Assembly (NCBI RefSeq): GCF_025698545.1
Contig: NC_068575.1
Coordinates: forward strand, 59,157,980-59,221,979
Direction: 5' to 3'
Source of the DNA: Gossypium raimondii
Lineage: Eukaryota; Streptophyta; Magnoliopsida; Malvales; Malvaceae
Length of the DNA stretch: 64,000 bases
Part shown: piece after piece, positions 47,031-60,175 of the stretch
How positions within the stretch are numbered: position 1 is the stretch's first letter
Layout: every line of letters starts with the position of its first letter
Notes under the pieces: generated by a model
The model's input: the letters and a program-made list of their open reading frames with translations, nothing else
What the model was told of the DNA's origin: nothing
Databases searched by the model: none
Made by a program: the position numbers and the translations under genes

Positions 47031-47420
47031 ATTCCATTGAGTTTTGTTGGTACAAGAACTAGAGAGGAAAAAGTGGTAGTGCTAAACAGCAAAGAGTCGG
47101 AGAAGTATAAAAGGGAAATGAGGTTATTGAGTAAAAAAGGCTGAGAATAAGAGAGTAAGCGCTCAAGGTAGCTTAATGGGGAGGATATTTGTTTTTCCTT
47201 CATCCGGGAAGGTATTTATAGGAGATACCCTTATTTAGTAGTGATGACATGGTAGGTGGTTATCATCATGGAGTACGTGAGAGACGTGCATCGTGGAATC
47301 CATTATGTTTTGCATTTTGAGGGAGCATGAGGTTGTTATACTCAAGTGGGCCTCAATGGTCCCTGAAGAGAGTGTTCAACTGAAAAGCAAGTGGCCAGAC
47401 TATACCAGCCCGATTTAAAG
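47031..47420 (-). mobile_element. LTR-like promoter fragment
   Basis: On the minus strand a TATA box (CTCCTATAAATACC, about 47210-47224) is followed by a leader that begins TTCCCGGATGAAGG. Its spacing and GC-richer flanks resemble the 4.44-5.05 kb fragment. It contains no complete reading frame and adjoins the large LTR to the right. Confidence 0.35.
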
Positions 47421-50400
47421 TGGTTTCAAAAAATGTAGTTTTGAAACCCCATTTTTATAAACTAGGTTCGTAAATATTAAATATGAATATTTACAGGATT
47501 TTTATAAAATAATATTAAATTTCAGTCCTCAAATTTTACTTATTACTTGTTTAATTTAAGTATAAAGATTAAATTGTAAAAGTTTATCACTATAGGTTTT
47601 TAATTGGCCAAAGATTTAGGGACTTAAATTGCAATTAACCAAAAATCTAAAATGCAAATTAAACCATCTTGGAACATGTTTTAATGGCTGATGGTGTCTT
47701 AAGCTAATTAAAATATGATTAAGTTGATTAAACTTAGCTAATTAAGTTTAAATTAAGGTATAAATACCATAATAAGTGGATGGAAAGAGAAGAAAGCTTT
47801 CATCTTCTCCTTCCATGACCAAATGTCCAAAACAAAGAAAATATAAAATCATCCAAAGGTTTCAAGACTTTCGACCATCAAATATTTGTAGGTAATTCCA
47901 AGTCTTTTTCTTGTAATTTTTATGTTTTTGATGTCATGGGAGCTTGATTTAGCTAGCCCATGTACCAATTTACAAAACTTTAAAGTTTTGAAAGTTAATA
48001 TTGTTGATTTCTTGAAGAAATTTGTGTTAACTTGATAACTTTTAAGCTTAGGTGTGAAAAAAGACTAGATTGTAATGTTTAGTTGTTAGTTTTGATCATA
48101 AGGACTAAAGTGAATAAATTATGGAATTGGTGTGAAATTTCAGTAATAAAAGAAAGTGGAGAGTCCCTAAGGGATGTAATTGAAGTCCATTTTTAAACCG
48201 AAGCTTAAAATTGAAAGTTATAGCTATAACGATTTTAGGGACTAAATTGAATAAAAGAAAAACTTTAGGGGTGTCATAAAAATAAAATTTTATAGGTTCA
48301 TTCATATCATGGTATAACATGAAAATGTTTTTTTATTAATGAATTGTCTAAAATAATTGTTTAGATCGAGAATTGGATCAAACTGGAGATAATCGAGGAA
48401 AAGTGAAAATTATTAATTAGTCCTTGAGGGTTCAATTTGTTTGTTGTCTTGGCCAGGTAAGTTCATATGAAACTTACTACTTTGTTTTATGTTATGTTGA
48501 TTGTGTTTTATTTTATTTATGCATTAGATTGAAATGAATTGAAATGAATTGGTGAATTTGGCTCTAATGGTTCGAAATGGATTGAATTGTAAATTTATGA
48601 GAATATTGGTTATATGAAAATAGAACAAGATGTAAATGAGATTGTTGACTGAATATATGTTTCATATAAGAAATGAAATTGTGTACAAGAATTGAAAATG
48701 TCATTTATATGGAAATGATGCCCGAGTGAACTTAGTAAAATGTTAGGATAGGCATGGCATGCCATTACGGTTATACATGTGACCAATTAGGGATTTACAT
48801 GATCTTACGAGATCTAGAATTTGTTACAAATTCTCAGATTATACGTATCATTGGTTTAGCCTAGATAGGTAACCTCGATACGATGTCAACTTGTGTGAGT
48901 AATTCCGTTAAAATGTCAACTTGTGTGAGCAACCCTGAAATATTGTCAGCTTGTGTGAGCATTACATTCTTGTGTATCCAAGTTCGTTTTACTATAGTTC
49001 CATCGAGCGATGTTTAATTGATTGAAAATGGATTTAAATCATGAATTGAAATGAAATGGTATTGATGATATTTGACATATAGATGCTTATGTGATTATGT
49101 TTTAAATGTTGACAGTATTACGATTCGTGTACGTAACTGACATATTTGATTTGTGATGATCTTGCATGTATAGATATGTATTCAAGTGCCAATGAAAGCT
49201 AAGTTGGTAGCTAATAAAATAAATGTTTATGCTTAAATGGTCGAGGTATGCTTTAGTTTTCATATGAGCTTATTAAGCATTCTATATGCTTACCCTGTTT
49301 ATTTCACTTTTCCTTGTAGATCGTCACCTTGAGAAACACGTCAAGCCAAATTGACTTGAAGCTCACACTATCCTATCACTGAATCGGTAGCTTTTTTGTC
49401 ATTTTGAGTCTTGAACTGTGGCATCTATATATGTATATGTATATATATAAGGTGTCTTGATGTTACCTATTGTATATAAGTGTTTTTGGTAACTTGTAAT
49501 GACATGGTGTTTTGATTCACATACAGTGATGGATATGTAGGTGTGCTTTTATGAAAAATGATGTGATGATTTACATCTATATGTTAGACTATGGAATGGT
49601 ATGAAATGAGGAATAAATGGTAGCTTGTTTGATGGTGAGTGAGATGGAATTGTAATTGAACATTATTAACTTAAAGTATGCTCGTAAATGTGACCTAAAG
49701 TTGATAGTTGATAGTTATGTTTAATGCCTATGAGTTATGAATATGTTTATGTGTTCTTAAATGGTCATAATGAAATTAAAATGGCATATTTCAAGATGGT
49801 TTAGCATAGGTAAGGTTTGATGATTTCATGACTTGATTGTTGTTTGTAATGACGTTGAATTGTTTAGATTTAAATGGTGTATAAGTAGTGATAGACTTGT
49901 TAAGGACTTGAACATAAATGCTTGAACTATTTGGCCTGTCTTTGGTATTGTTTTGATTCAAAAAAAAATCGTATTTGGTGCAAATGTTGTAATTTTTTAT
50001 TGAACTTGAAATAGGTACCAAAAGGATTCATTTTAACAAAAATAGGGGTTACGTCGCGACATAGGATTTTGGACATCGCAATGTTGCCATTACAGTGAGT
50101 GACGTTGTGACGAGCAAGGGCTTGTTGTTGCGAAGTGACATGTTGAGATGGCCACGTCATGATGAGAACTAGAGGAAGTCGCGATGTCGATCCATACATT
50201 TTAAAAACTTTGCAAGTTGGTCGTATTTCGAGTTTGGGTTGACAAAAGAGCTTTCGTAAGCTCGAATAAGACTGGTAAATGATTTATTAATGTAATTTGA
50301 TCATGTTTGATGTTTGACTACACATGTGAATGATTATTTTACTATAAGTTTTGACTATGGTTGCTCTAGCAACGAATGTAGCATCCTGTAACTCAGACCC

Positions 50401-50429
50401 GACAATCGGGTCAGGCAAAGGGTGTTACA
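47421..50429 (+). mobile_element. Large Gypsy-type LTR region (about 3 kb)
   Basis: The right end is TGTTACA (50423-50429), preceded by ACTCAGACCCGACAATCGGG. Inside are a TATA box with leader (GGTATAAATACCATAATAAG, about 47757-47776), the phrase GGGAGCTTGATTTAGCTAGCCC, a TATATGCTTACCCTGTTTATTTC stretch near 49274, and GTCGCGACA/ACGTTGTGACG text near 50051-50115. I recognise all of these from large cotton Gypsy LTRs. No gag or pol is present. The left boundary and any target duplication were not resolved. It may be a solo LTR. Confidence 0.6.
48884..48960. repeat. Three-copy 30-bp tandem repeat in the LTR
   Basis: TGTCAACTTGTGTGAG recurs at 48884 and 48914, and as TGTCAGCTTGTGTGAG at 48944, an exact 30-bp period with variable spacers. 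Confidence 0.9.
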
Positions 50430-53083
50430 CAAACCATGGAGACGGGAAGCCTAATGAATAGGGACGTTCTCTCTATTAATAGGTAGTCTCATTAATGGAC
50501 GTTCTCTATTCGAGAAGTTGAGCAGTGGAGGGCAATCCGACTAACAGGAAATTATCAATTAATTAATTTCTTTTGATTATATAATCTTGAATCTTCCATG
50601 CTAAGTTAAAAGTAGATAACAATCCTTGCAATTAATTAATTTTATCTTCCATTCTAGACAAAACTCATAATTTTTCATCACTTCTTTACCCAAACGAAGA
50701 ACAAGCAATTAATTTTATTAATTGCGAGTAGTTTTTTTTTCCTTTACTTTTAGCTTAGAAGGAAGTTTGAAGATTATGTGATCAAAACAAATTTTCGTTA
50801 AAGATAATCGAAACATAAAATGAAATTTTAAAGTTTAAAAGGAGATTAAATTAATTGATTTTAATATTATAGTAACAAATCGTTGACATTATCAATGGAT
50901 AAAAACTTTCAACAATTTATTCAATTTATTTTGATGTTTTGAAATTTAAAATTTTAATATTTAAAAAAAGAAAATTTTAATATTTTGGCAATAGGATAAC
51001 AAGTACAATTTGACAATTTTTGTGTATTATTTTAGTTTCTATCACTTTTGTTACTTTAATAATTGATTTTCTTTATTCCAATCAATGCTTTTAAAAAATA
51101 TATTTTGGGCGGCCAAAATGAAAGCAACGTAAAAGTTGGGCAACCAAAATTAAAATGTAAACATGATGTGGAGTGTACAGTTAACCACCGCTAGAGATAT
51201 AATGCTTGGGTGACTAAAATGAAAACACCCTAAAAGTTCTATGGTCAAATTGCAAGGATTTCATTTTGGGTGACCAAAATGAAAGTGCCCTAAAAGTTGG
51301 GTGATCAACTAGGTAGTTTATCCCAAATTTAACTATTACCGTTTGGTCAAGGCTAAAATATCAAAATTTGAAAAATATAGAGACTAAAATTGATCAATTC
51401 AAAAAGTAAAAGGACTAAGACTAATCAAATTAAAGTACATGAACTAAATCTACAACTTACGGAAAGCGGAAGGTCTAATAGCAAAATTTGACATTTTTTA
51501 AAATCATTGCAATTTTCAACTTTCAAAATTTAATCGATTTATTATTTTTGAACGAAAAGTTAAATAAACTGTTAAATTTTTTATGATGTTAGCATGATAT
51601 CTCAGGAGATAGTTTATGTGTGCTTTATAAAATACATAAATAAATAAATGTTTTCAAATTTTTAAAAAGTTCTTATGAAGTAAAAAAATCTACATTAACA
51701 ATAAAATACGCATGAATTATCAAGTAAATTATCACATCAGTGCTATTAAAATTTTAATATTTTAGATAGTAATTTCATTAAAATATGAAAATTAAGAGAA
51801 AAAAAATTTTTAAAAAAAAGTGAGAAAATAGATAAATGATATGTAGAAAATGAAAGGGAAAGCAGCCATTATTTGAAGCAGAGTGGGAATCCAAATCATT
51901 ATTTGCAGAAACCTCAAGGTCAACATTAAGCTACATGTAAGAGTTCCCATTCTCTCAAGAGAAAAACAAATCCAACTCCATCTCTAGCAAACAAGATGAA
52001 TGAAGCAATATCATTTTAGAAGATGAAACTTTGTCCCTATTTTCAGATATGTGATGCTATCTTAAATTAAACCACTTACTGAGCGAGATCACAGTTAAAA
52101 AAGAAATGAAATTTGACCTTTTCTTATTTTCTTTGCGGAAAAAAACTTTATCTTCTTTAATATTTTATCCTATTAAAAAATTAGTGATAACGCGTGAGGC
52201 TGATAGCCATTATTAGAAGGCTTTTATCTCGTGGTGGTGGAGCAGCCGCCGCCGCCGCTTTGTTGGACTAATCTCTACCAACCAACCTCTCATAATATTG
52301 TTGACCCTTCTTCTAATAATATCATAATTAATTTGAATCATGCGATTAAATATTTATTTTAAGATATTTCATATTGAATAAACTTTCATGTATTTAAACC
52401 AAGTAATCTTATCCTTAATGTGCCTCCATGGGACCACACCACATCTACATCTATATATATTTCTTAATCATTCCCTTCGTTGCATGCAAGTATGGAACCT
52501 TGTTTAGAAATCAGAGGAGTAGACTACATCAAGTTTGAAATAGGATATTTTATAATTCTTTTTAGGAAGATATTTTAAATTTAGAACTTGAATTATTATT
52601 TACTCAAAAATAATTTAATTTATAAATAATGTAGAATTTTTTACATTTTAAAATGAAATTAACATTTTGGTTTCCATATATACATAATATAGTATTTAAT
52701 TTTTGGATTAAAATAATATTGAGATGATTAGAACTAAGGTTTAAATCAAAGATAAAATACTATATATTCATGGGTTTTAATTAATACAAGATTATGCTAA
52801 AAGGAGATCTCTACAATAAATCAAGACCCAAAACATGAATCAATTCAGTTCAACTCATCTGATGTCAATATATTCCGGAGTAAGAAAGTTGAACAGGGAT
52901 AACTGTACGTACGGCTCATGACTTTGAGATAACTGATTTATGAAGGATATACATAGCTACAAATGGATTATAACATTTTCCAACCGCATTAAATGCATTT
53001 TACCTACTTATGTCCAACTAGAAAGAAGAGCAATACTCCTTCGCCATCCATCCATTCCATTGTTTTGCCTAATATCGATTCTT
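50430..53083. other. Intergenic DNA between the LTR and the HHP gene
   Basis: About 51090-51335 is the right-hand end of a foldback-family element. It has three degenerate repeats of CCAAAATGAAAG(C/T)(A/G) followed by (C)TAAAAGTTGGG, and ends TAGGTAGTTTATCCC. About 52230-52262 is a GCCGCCGCC run. The remaining sequence is AT-rich with no gene. The last 100-200 bases would be the 3' UTR of the HHP gene. Confidence 0.5.
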
Positions 53084-55434
53084 TTAACAACCATTTAGAT
53101 CTCGCCATTTGAGGTAAACCAGTCCGGCCTGATAATGAGTGATGGCACCGGCAACAACCAAGATGTGAAAAAGTTGGTGGCTGTGCCCAGCAATGTCGAA
53201 TTTTCCAGGCATCCACCGCTCCGGAATCCTCAAGGCATACACCAAAGCTCCCATGCCATACAAAATCCCCATCAGAATCTCGTACAAGGTTGTGTAAAGT
53301 GCCTCGGGCTGGTGCCAGAACAAGATAAGTTTGTGAATAATGGGCGCTACTCCGGACATGCCCATGCCAAAGAAGAGGGATGCTCGAGTGCTGCGAAACT
53401 CAGGCTTCTGAAATACTGGTAATAAGGAAAACAAGATTGTTGCAACTCCCAAGATGGTTATAGATCCCAAATAGAGATTGCAGAAGAACGGATCACACAT
53501 GAAGGAGTAATACACAGGAGGATAAAAGGATGTTGCTATAAGAGCCGCAATCCCAGCATAGTCTAGCCTGAGCATGATATACGATAGGCGTTCAGAGTGG
53601 CATGATAAAAGGTGGCATGTGCTGCTAGCTAGCAAGCAAAACATTGCACCACCCAAGAAGGCAAAAAAAGGCCACCGTGTTATCGGCTCTTTAACACTTT
53701 CCTGCAATTTAGAGAAAGGAAAAGTATTAGGTGCCTGAACCTCCCAAGATGAGTTAATCATCTATGCTAAAATTTAAAATCCTTGAATGAGCTGGAGTCA
53801 CAAGTTAACCGAAAAATTAACTAAAAAAACTATTCTTTTTACAAAGAAACTATATAAAATCAATAAAAACCCACAAATCCATCAAGTGATTAGAAGGCAG
53901 AGAAAAGCTAGTGATTAGAAGGCAGCCAGCCATCGTTACTTCTGAAATTAGGCAAACTAATAAGATTTATGAGATAACTTATTAAGGATATGATGCATAC
54001 CAGAACATGAGGATCAATATGATTTCCAGCAGAGGAAAGCTCAGGTAAACAACTATATAGATGTTCCATAACATGCCAACTTGAGAGAGAAGGAATCAAA
54101 TCCATCAGAGGAATACTCGTCTTTAACTCCTCTCGAAGTTTGTGTAAATCAGGTATATTAGGTAAGGAAGGTAAGCATGTCAGGATTTCTGATTGCAATT
54201 TGTGTAAATCCGCCTTTCTCAATACATCGGTAATTTGCTGCAGAGCATGAATATCGACAACCTTTGGAACCTTCATTGCAGTGTATATGGTAAGGGAAAG
54301 GAAAATGAAGAACCCAATCAAATGCCTGTAAAAGGTAATAGTCATACACAACATGTCACGGTACAAGTGACAACATATTAAGCCATGATCTTGTAAAGCC
54401 ACAGTCACCTTAAAAACATGAAAATTCAAAGACTATCATACTAAAACAAAGAAAAGAGTATACTTCAATTGATAACAGCAAGAAAATCACTTCACAAATC
54501 AACACATGTTTACATCTCTTCCCTAAATCTCTAATTCTTCTCTTTTCAATTCTAAACAGAAAGGTCAAAACACAATTAATCTGCCCATCACGATTTTCAA
54601 GAGCCACTCTCTACGAAAGGCAAATGTAATTGTCTTGGTACATTCTAACGGGTATTGGTGGCTTGTATTTTTGTCAATTTCATCGATGATCGTGCGTGGA
54701 AGATTTGGTTTTATACATTAAAGACAAAGGATAAAGTGCTAAAAGTGTTCAAACAGTTTGAAGCTTTAGTTGAGCGAGATGTTTGTGTCACATGGAAGCC
54801 TGCCGGATCTTTTTCAGGGGGATGCTCTAGATACAGTTCACGTAATGCTCACAAAGCATTACTTTACAGTTCGACGTTCCATAGAAAACATGGCCAGACA
54901 AAGATGTTTCTATGTTCACTAGCTAGACTTTAGATGTAAGACGTGCACATTCCCAAAGATCAACGATCTAAAGTAGATGTGAAAACCCAACAATGATACA
55001 AGCTATCTTCATAACATTAACAAGTTTATCCATAAGTTATATGATCCAATATTCAAAAGGAAATAATCATAAAAAGGTGACTGGTGATGTGGTGATTGTG
55101 AGATATCAACCATACAGGCCATTGATAAGGTAGAGACTGAGGTAGCTAGCATTTTGACAGTAAAATCAGAAGCAAAGAAAGCTTACGTCCAAACATTCAA
55201 TGTCTCATTGTGAATTCTGAAGATGCTGAGCAAAATCTGCTTCATTGGCCATTCTGACCTATAATGGCCCAAAATATACTCATTGTCCCTCAAAAATCCA
55301 GGCAATGAGTGGTACTCTACCAGCTGATACTTCACCTTTTCCCACAATCTCTTCCCCCTCCCGTCCATTGGAGGGCTCACTAGACATATCTCCACTGATT
55401 CAACTGCCGTATACATATCTTCATGAACTTCCAT
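53084..55434 (-). CDS. HHP4: Heptahelical transmembrane protein, PAQR family (HHP4-like)
   Basis: Multipass membrane protein of the progestin/adiponectin receptor (PAQR, hemolysin III) family; in plants these are linked to sugar, hormone and cold signalling. Three coding exons: 55187-55434, 54001-54325 and 53084-53701, with introns of 861 and 299 nt, giving 396 residues. The soluble N-terminus has KRLWEKVKYQLVEYHSLPGF and DNEYILGHYRSEWP; the family motif HNETLNVWTHLIGF spans intron 1. Seven hydrophobic helices follow. SSTCHLLSCHS, RLDYAGIA and GHSHQLFHIL carry the His/Asp set that binds zinc in PAQR proteins, and the end is YLKWRDLNGC. The start at 55434 is set by an acceptor-like TGTGCAG just before it; a 5' UTR intron of about 55435-55591 is likely. 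A DLHKL motif occurs twice in the loop after helix 1. The symbol is by closest remembered Arabidopsis member. Confidence 0.93.
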
Positions 55435-57420
55435 ACTGCACATATTTCTGCTTTCAATCAAACAACAATTTTTAAACTTAAAAACAACCCATAATTATTC
55501 AAAAGTAACCCTAAAGCCCAAAATATCTTCATTATTTAAAAAAAAAAGATCCAATAAAGAAAAGAAATGGAACATAAAGAGAAAAGGGCACCTGAAAACA
55601 AAATAGAAGATTGAAGAATCACCAGCTGAGAAACCCAGAAGGGATCCTTCAATAAATACAGAATTCTCAAGCGGAGGACTCTAAACAATTTTAAAAAATT
55701 ATATAGAGAAAGAGAAAGGTTAAGACAAACAGACAAAACAAAGTTGGGTTTTAATACAAAGAAAAAAAAACTAACCGTAAAATCTTAAGCAGGGAAATAT
55801 CACGTCCCTAACCTAGCAAACAAAGCTTCAGGAAAAAATAAATGGGATAAAGAATGAAACCGTAATGAGAACGAAAAGGGAAAACAAGAAAAGAACGAAA
55901 CCGTATTTACTGCGAAATGCTAAGTTAAGGAAAAAGAATCAGTTTCGTTAAAGAGATGCGGAAATACCGAAGGTGGTTGTTTTGTTTGAACTAAAATAAT
56001 AGGGATAGTAGATGGGATTGGATATTTTCAACTTTGGAAAACTGCATTGTGATTGCCACTTCTTTTTTTTTCAAAAATAATTAAATTCCAATCTTATTGT
56101 GTAAAAATATTTATTTAGAGATGAAATCACGACTATCGTTTAAATAACACGTGTTTAAATCGATGAATGGCCTTGTCCTAGTTGATTAGTTTTTCTAGGC
56201 TGATCGCATTTTGTGATTGTGTCGCTTGTTATTGTATGCTATCTGTTATATTTGTTTGTTTTTTTTTTTTTGGAAAAACAAACATATTCTTTCCTTTCCA
56301 GTGTTATAATAATATATAGATTTGGGATTTGGGATTTGAGATTTGGGATGTACTTTTTGTTGCTTGGATTTGATAAATCATCACGTTATATCAAATCCTT
56401 GTCTATTGTATATTAGACATAGTTTTTCTAATTACATTAATAGTGATAATTATTATAAAATTGGTTATTAACCATTTTATTTTATTTTATTTATCATCAT
56501 GACAATTTTTAAAATTGATATAATAACAATTTTCATCCTTAATATTTATAATTATGTTAATTTAATATTTTTTTTTAAAAAAATTAACCTAAATATCTTT
56601 TTTAGAATTTTCAAACAAAACGTAAGCGAGAGGAAATGTTGGTGGATGCATGAAATTTAAGAGATTTGAGTAAAGGATTTTCATTTGACCCTTCAATAAT
56701 GGAGGCAACGTGCATAACTCGGCATATCATGTACATATTTTACTCGACAAATTTGGCATAATTTGCAACCATGTGTACGTTATTGGGGGCATGCATGTAA
56801 TAAACCCCCAAATAAATTGAGGATGAGATGGAAAACTCACTCTTTTGTTGTACAATCAATCAACAACATGATTTCACTTTTTAAAGATAAAATCGTTATA
56901 TTTATTATATCTCCTTTTTCTTTTTAATAACTTTCTCTAGTTGGAACTGCACCGAGCCGAGCCGCGGAGCCTAAATTGTGCCCAACCTACCCGTTGTGAG
57001 GTTAAATGTTTTTATATTAATATTATTTTTCAAGAACTACATTTGAATAAAACATTTTTGTATAAATTTAATTTGAAAACCTCTTGTAAAAGGCCCAGCC
57101 CGTAAATATAAAAGATGTTACGGACACTAAGAGTAAGTTTGCTGTTGCATGATAAGAGTAGAGGGGGAGGGGAAAGGAGGTAAATAAGGAAATGAAGGTT
57201 TCAACAAACATGGATTATATCTAAACCGTATCGTAAATGAATGAAGGAGAAGGCAGACAAAATGGTCGCACCCATCTGGCCACTGTTGATCACATTTATT
57301 TTAATCCAAATTGTCACAAGATACAGCAGAAAATGTGCAACAAAGAAAACCTGAGCCCCAGTCTCGCAACTTGATTTATGGTTGAAAATCAAAAGCAACA
57401 GGATCTGCAATAGTATAGTA
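55435..57420. other. HHP upstream region and FRO1 downstream spacer
   Basis: About 55435-55760 should hold the HHP 5' UTR and its intron. About 56320-56350 is a small GATTTGGG tandem repeat. About 56490-56600 matches part of the foldback family (TGACAATTTTTAAAATTGAT). Toward 57420 lies the FRO1 3' UTR. No further gene is seen. Confidence 0.45.
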
Positions 57421-60175
57421 TCACTTTTCAGATACAGCAGGTCCTTTCCACTTGAAGTTATCGGCATAGGATTTTGGCTGCAACCAGATATTATACAAGA
57501 TAAGACATACTAGCAGGGAAACATATGTACTTTTCATTTTTCTTCAAGTACCAGTGTCTCAAACACCAACATGGAAATATGACCTCTATGAATTCTCTAA
57601 ATACATTAAAAAAAAAAAATCTAATACTTGTATCTGACACTAACACTCAAGTCCGAGTAACATAGATCGTAACACAAGAAGATAATGAATACTATGGAAA
57701 CTACATAGATTATAGTTTTTAACCATACATAGAATCATAACAATGGAACTACAACTATCTAAATAACTGGGCTTATGGATGAAAATGCCCAGAGTTCATT
57801 ACTAACTAATAGTGGAGAAATAGCTTGACTATTATACCAATGTTTGAATGCATTGCATTTATTGTTCATAGTTCTGGAATTTGGACACTCTAGCAGCACA
57901 TACAATTGCCAGTAACCCTGGCTAGATGTCTGAACTCTGACGAAGTTAAAAGATCGACCTTTCTGCTGCTATCAATGCTATAAACTTTCAATATCTCTCT
58001 CAGATAAGTAACTCGTCAAATGTTGACTTTTAGACTTAACATCTTTTAGAAAATTTCAATGTGGCAAGAGGACTCCTAAGAAATACAGCCTCTAGCACGG
58101 GCCAAGACTTGAAGTCGGTTGAATTAGCATTTCAATATATAATAGAAGAAACTACTACGGACACTCTTTATCTCTCCCTATGTAAGAATTCCCTTCCAGT
58201 TATAGGTTTTTCTAAGTGTTTCCTTTAGACATCGCCTCATTTGACGGATGATATTCATGGTCTTTCAAGATCTTTTGACTTTTTTTTTATCTGACGTAAA
58301 TCTTGAGGCCTGCTAATGAAGCAGCTCTATGGGTTGCACTCAATTACTGCAAGAGGATGTGCCCGTTGAATTGGGTTCAATCGAACATTTCCTTTTATAT
58401 GCGGTGTCATGTCATAAGATGTGTTAGCATGTACCCTCCTTGACATAGGTTCCTGCTGTTTCTCTTTTAAGCTCTGTGGGATTACTATGATTCTAAAGAA
58501 AATGTCTAGTCAAGGATCAAGACTGCAGGCCTGCATGCAGTTATTCCCCTAAGCTCAAGAAGTTCAAAACAGATGATACTAGTTTGTTTAATCAGTTTCC
58601 AGAAATTCCGAGTTGATTTCAGTTATTCCGCCTAGTCAAGGATCAAGACTGCAGGGCCTGCATGCAGTTATTGCCCTAAGCTCAAGAAGTTCAAAACAGA
58701 TGATACTAGTTTGTTTAATCAGTTTCCAGAAATTCCGAGTTGATTTCAGTTATTCCGCCTAGTTGAAAGAGTTAACCTGATTTAATTTAACCATGATTTT
58801 CACTCCCAAACTTCCTGCTATGTAGGGCTCATGTAAAAGAATCAGAATTCATGACACAAATGCAAAAAGAGTTTAAAGGTTCAAACCTTCAGCACTGGTG
58901 TCTGGCGCTTTTTAACCTGTATATACAAGTTCAAGATGTACAACCAATTAGCCTCTCACCAAAGATAGATGATGGTTCATTAAAAGAGAAAAAAAAACAT
59001 TTTCGTGACAAAATAATCAAGTGAGCCATCCAACAAGAAATGCGGAATCAAAACTCACTTTGCAGCAAAAGAGTGATGGAAAAAGAAAAATATAGCATAC
59101 CACATAATCCCACCCATGTCTCTCGGCAAAAGACTTTGCAGCTTCTTCACTATCAAAGCCGAGTGCGGAATCACCAACATTAGCATAAGGGTCACCAGTT
59201 GATGTCCAACCCATCAATGGGTTCTCCCACCTTTACCATATTATTCAATGACAAGAAACTATTGATTATTAAAATCATGGTTACAAGAAAGAAATCTAAG
59301 ATCTACTTATACACAACAAGATAAAAGGGAAGACATCATACCCTAAATTTGGCAATGTGCCCTAAGCAAGCCCTAGAAAATTAGTTTTCAAAAATGAAAC
59401 TTATGCTACTTGGACTCAGGCGTAAGTGTTGGATATGAGCATGTATTGGACACAATGGTAATGTAGACTCAGAGCTACATAAAACGAAACTACAACCCAG
59501 AAAGAACCAAATAGAACCTTGATGCAATTTACAAAAACAAAAAAATTAGATTCTTCGATTAGGGTTATTCTCAAAAAAATATGCATAATTGAAGATTAGC
59601 AATAGCTTCATTCATCATTTTGGATTTTCTACCATTTACAAGAAGAGATTATTTAGGATCACATTCAACTAGAAGAGTTACTAATATTCTATCAGGAAAC
59701 TGGGAAATTAAGCCCAGAAAAAAAAAATCAATTTCTACAACTAAAAGCGATAGGAAAATTAAGGTTATAAGGGGAAGACTGAAGAAGGGAGAATAACCTA
59801 CTTTTGTGTCGACACGAAATTGATCTTCCACTTTCCAACTTTCCCAGATCCTTGCTGAGTTGCAGTTCTTGCAGGCGAGTAAATCACAACCTACGACGTA
59901 AATCAAGCGACTAAATAAAACTATATTTCCATAATCTTTTATAAATTAAAAGGAAAAAACAAAGGATCGATCAAAGGTTTCCTAAAACAGGGTAAAAGTT
60001 AGAAATTTACCCTCCTACGAAGATGTTCTTCAGGGATTCCGGAAACCATTCCAACTTCGCCTGGTTTAACCTCAACCAATGCATCTGAAGAGAAGGTTCT
60101 CGAGAACGAACCCAACGTGCTCCGAGCCACTCGAAGTTGGCTCGTTACTTTTTGCAGCGAGTTCGCGGCGGCCAT
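57421..60175 (-). CDS. FRO1: NADH dehydrogenase (complex I) 18-kDa subunit, NDUFS4/FRO1
   Basis: Accessory subunit of mitochondrial complex I, on the peripheral arm; loss of Arabidopsis FROSTBITE1 weakens complex I and cold-responsive gene expression. Five exons: 60011-60175, 59802-59890, 59101-59230, 58887-58916 and 57421-57477, all GT/AG, giving 156 residues. The N-terminal 30 residues ([20 protein letters not shown]) are rich in Ser, Ala and Arg and fit a mitochondrial presequence. The conserved body follows: [80 protein letters not shown], and the end [11 protein letters not shown]. Exon 4 is a 30-nt microexon ([10 protein letters not shown]). The last intron is 1409 nt and holds a tandem duplication. 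Length matches the family. Divergent from RPL26. Confidence 0.95.
58506..58763. repeat. 126-bp tandem duplication in the last FRO1 intron
   Basis: Copies start at 58506 and 58632, and a third start (CTAGTTG) begins at 58759. The two full copies (CTAGTCAAGGATCAAGACTG through CAGTTATTCCGC) differ by one extra G (CAGGGCC for CAGGCC) and one substitution (GCCC for CCCC). This near-identity marks a recent duplication. Confidence 0.95.

Noticed and set aside
53135-53422. 95-codon plus-strand frame antisense to HHP exon 3
   Set aside because: A shadow of the conserved PAQR coding sequence.
57201-57467. 88-codon minus-strand frame overlapping FRO1 exon 5
   Set aside because: It is out of frame with the conserved FRO1 ending [11 protein letters not shown] and runs into the 3' UTR.
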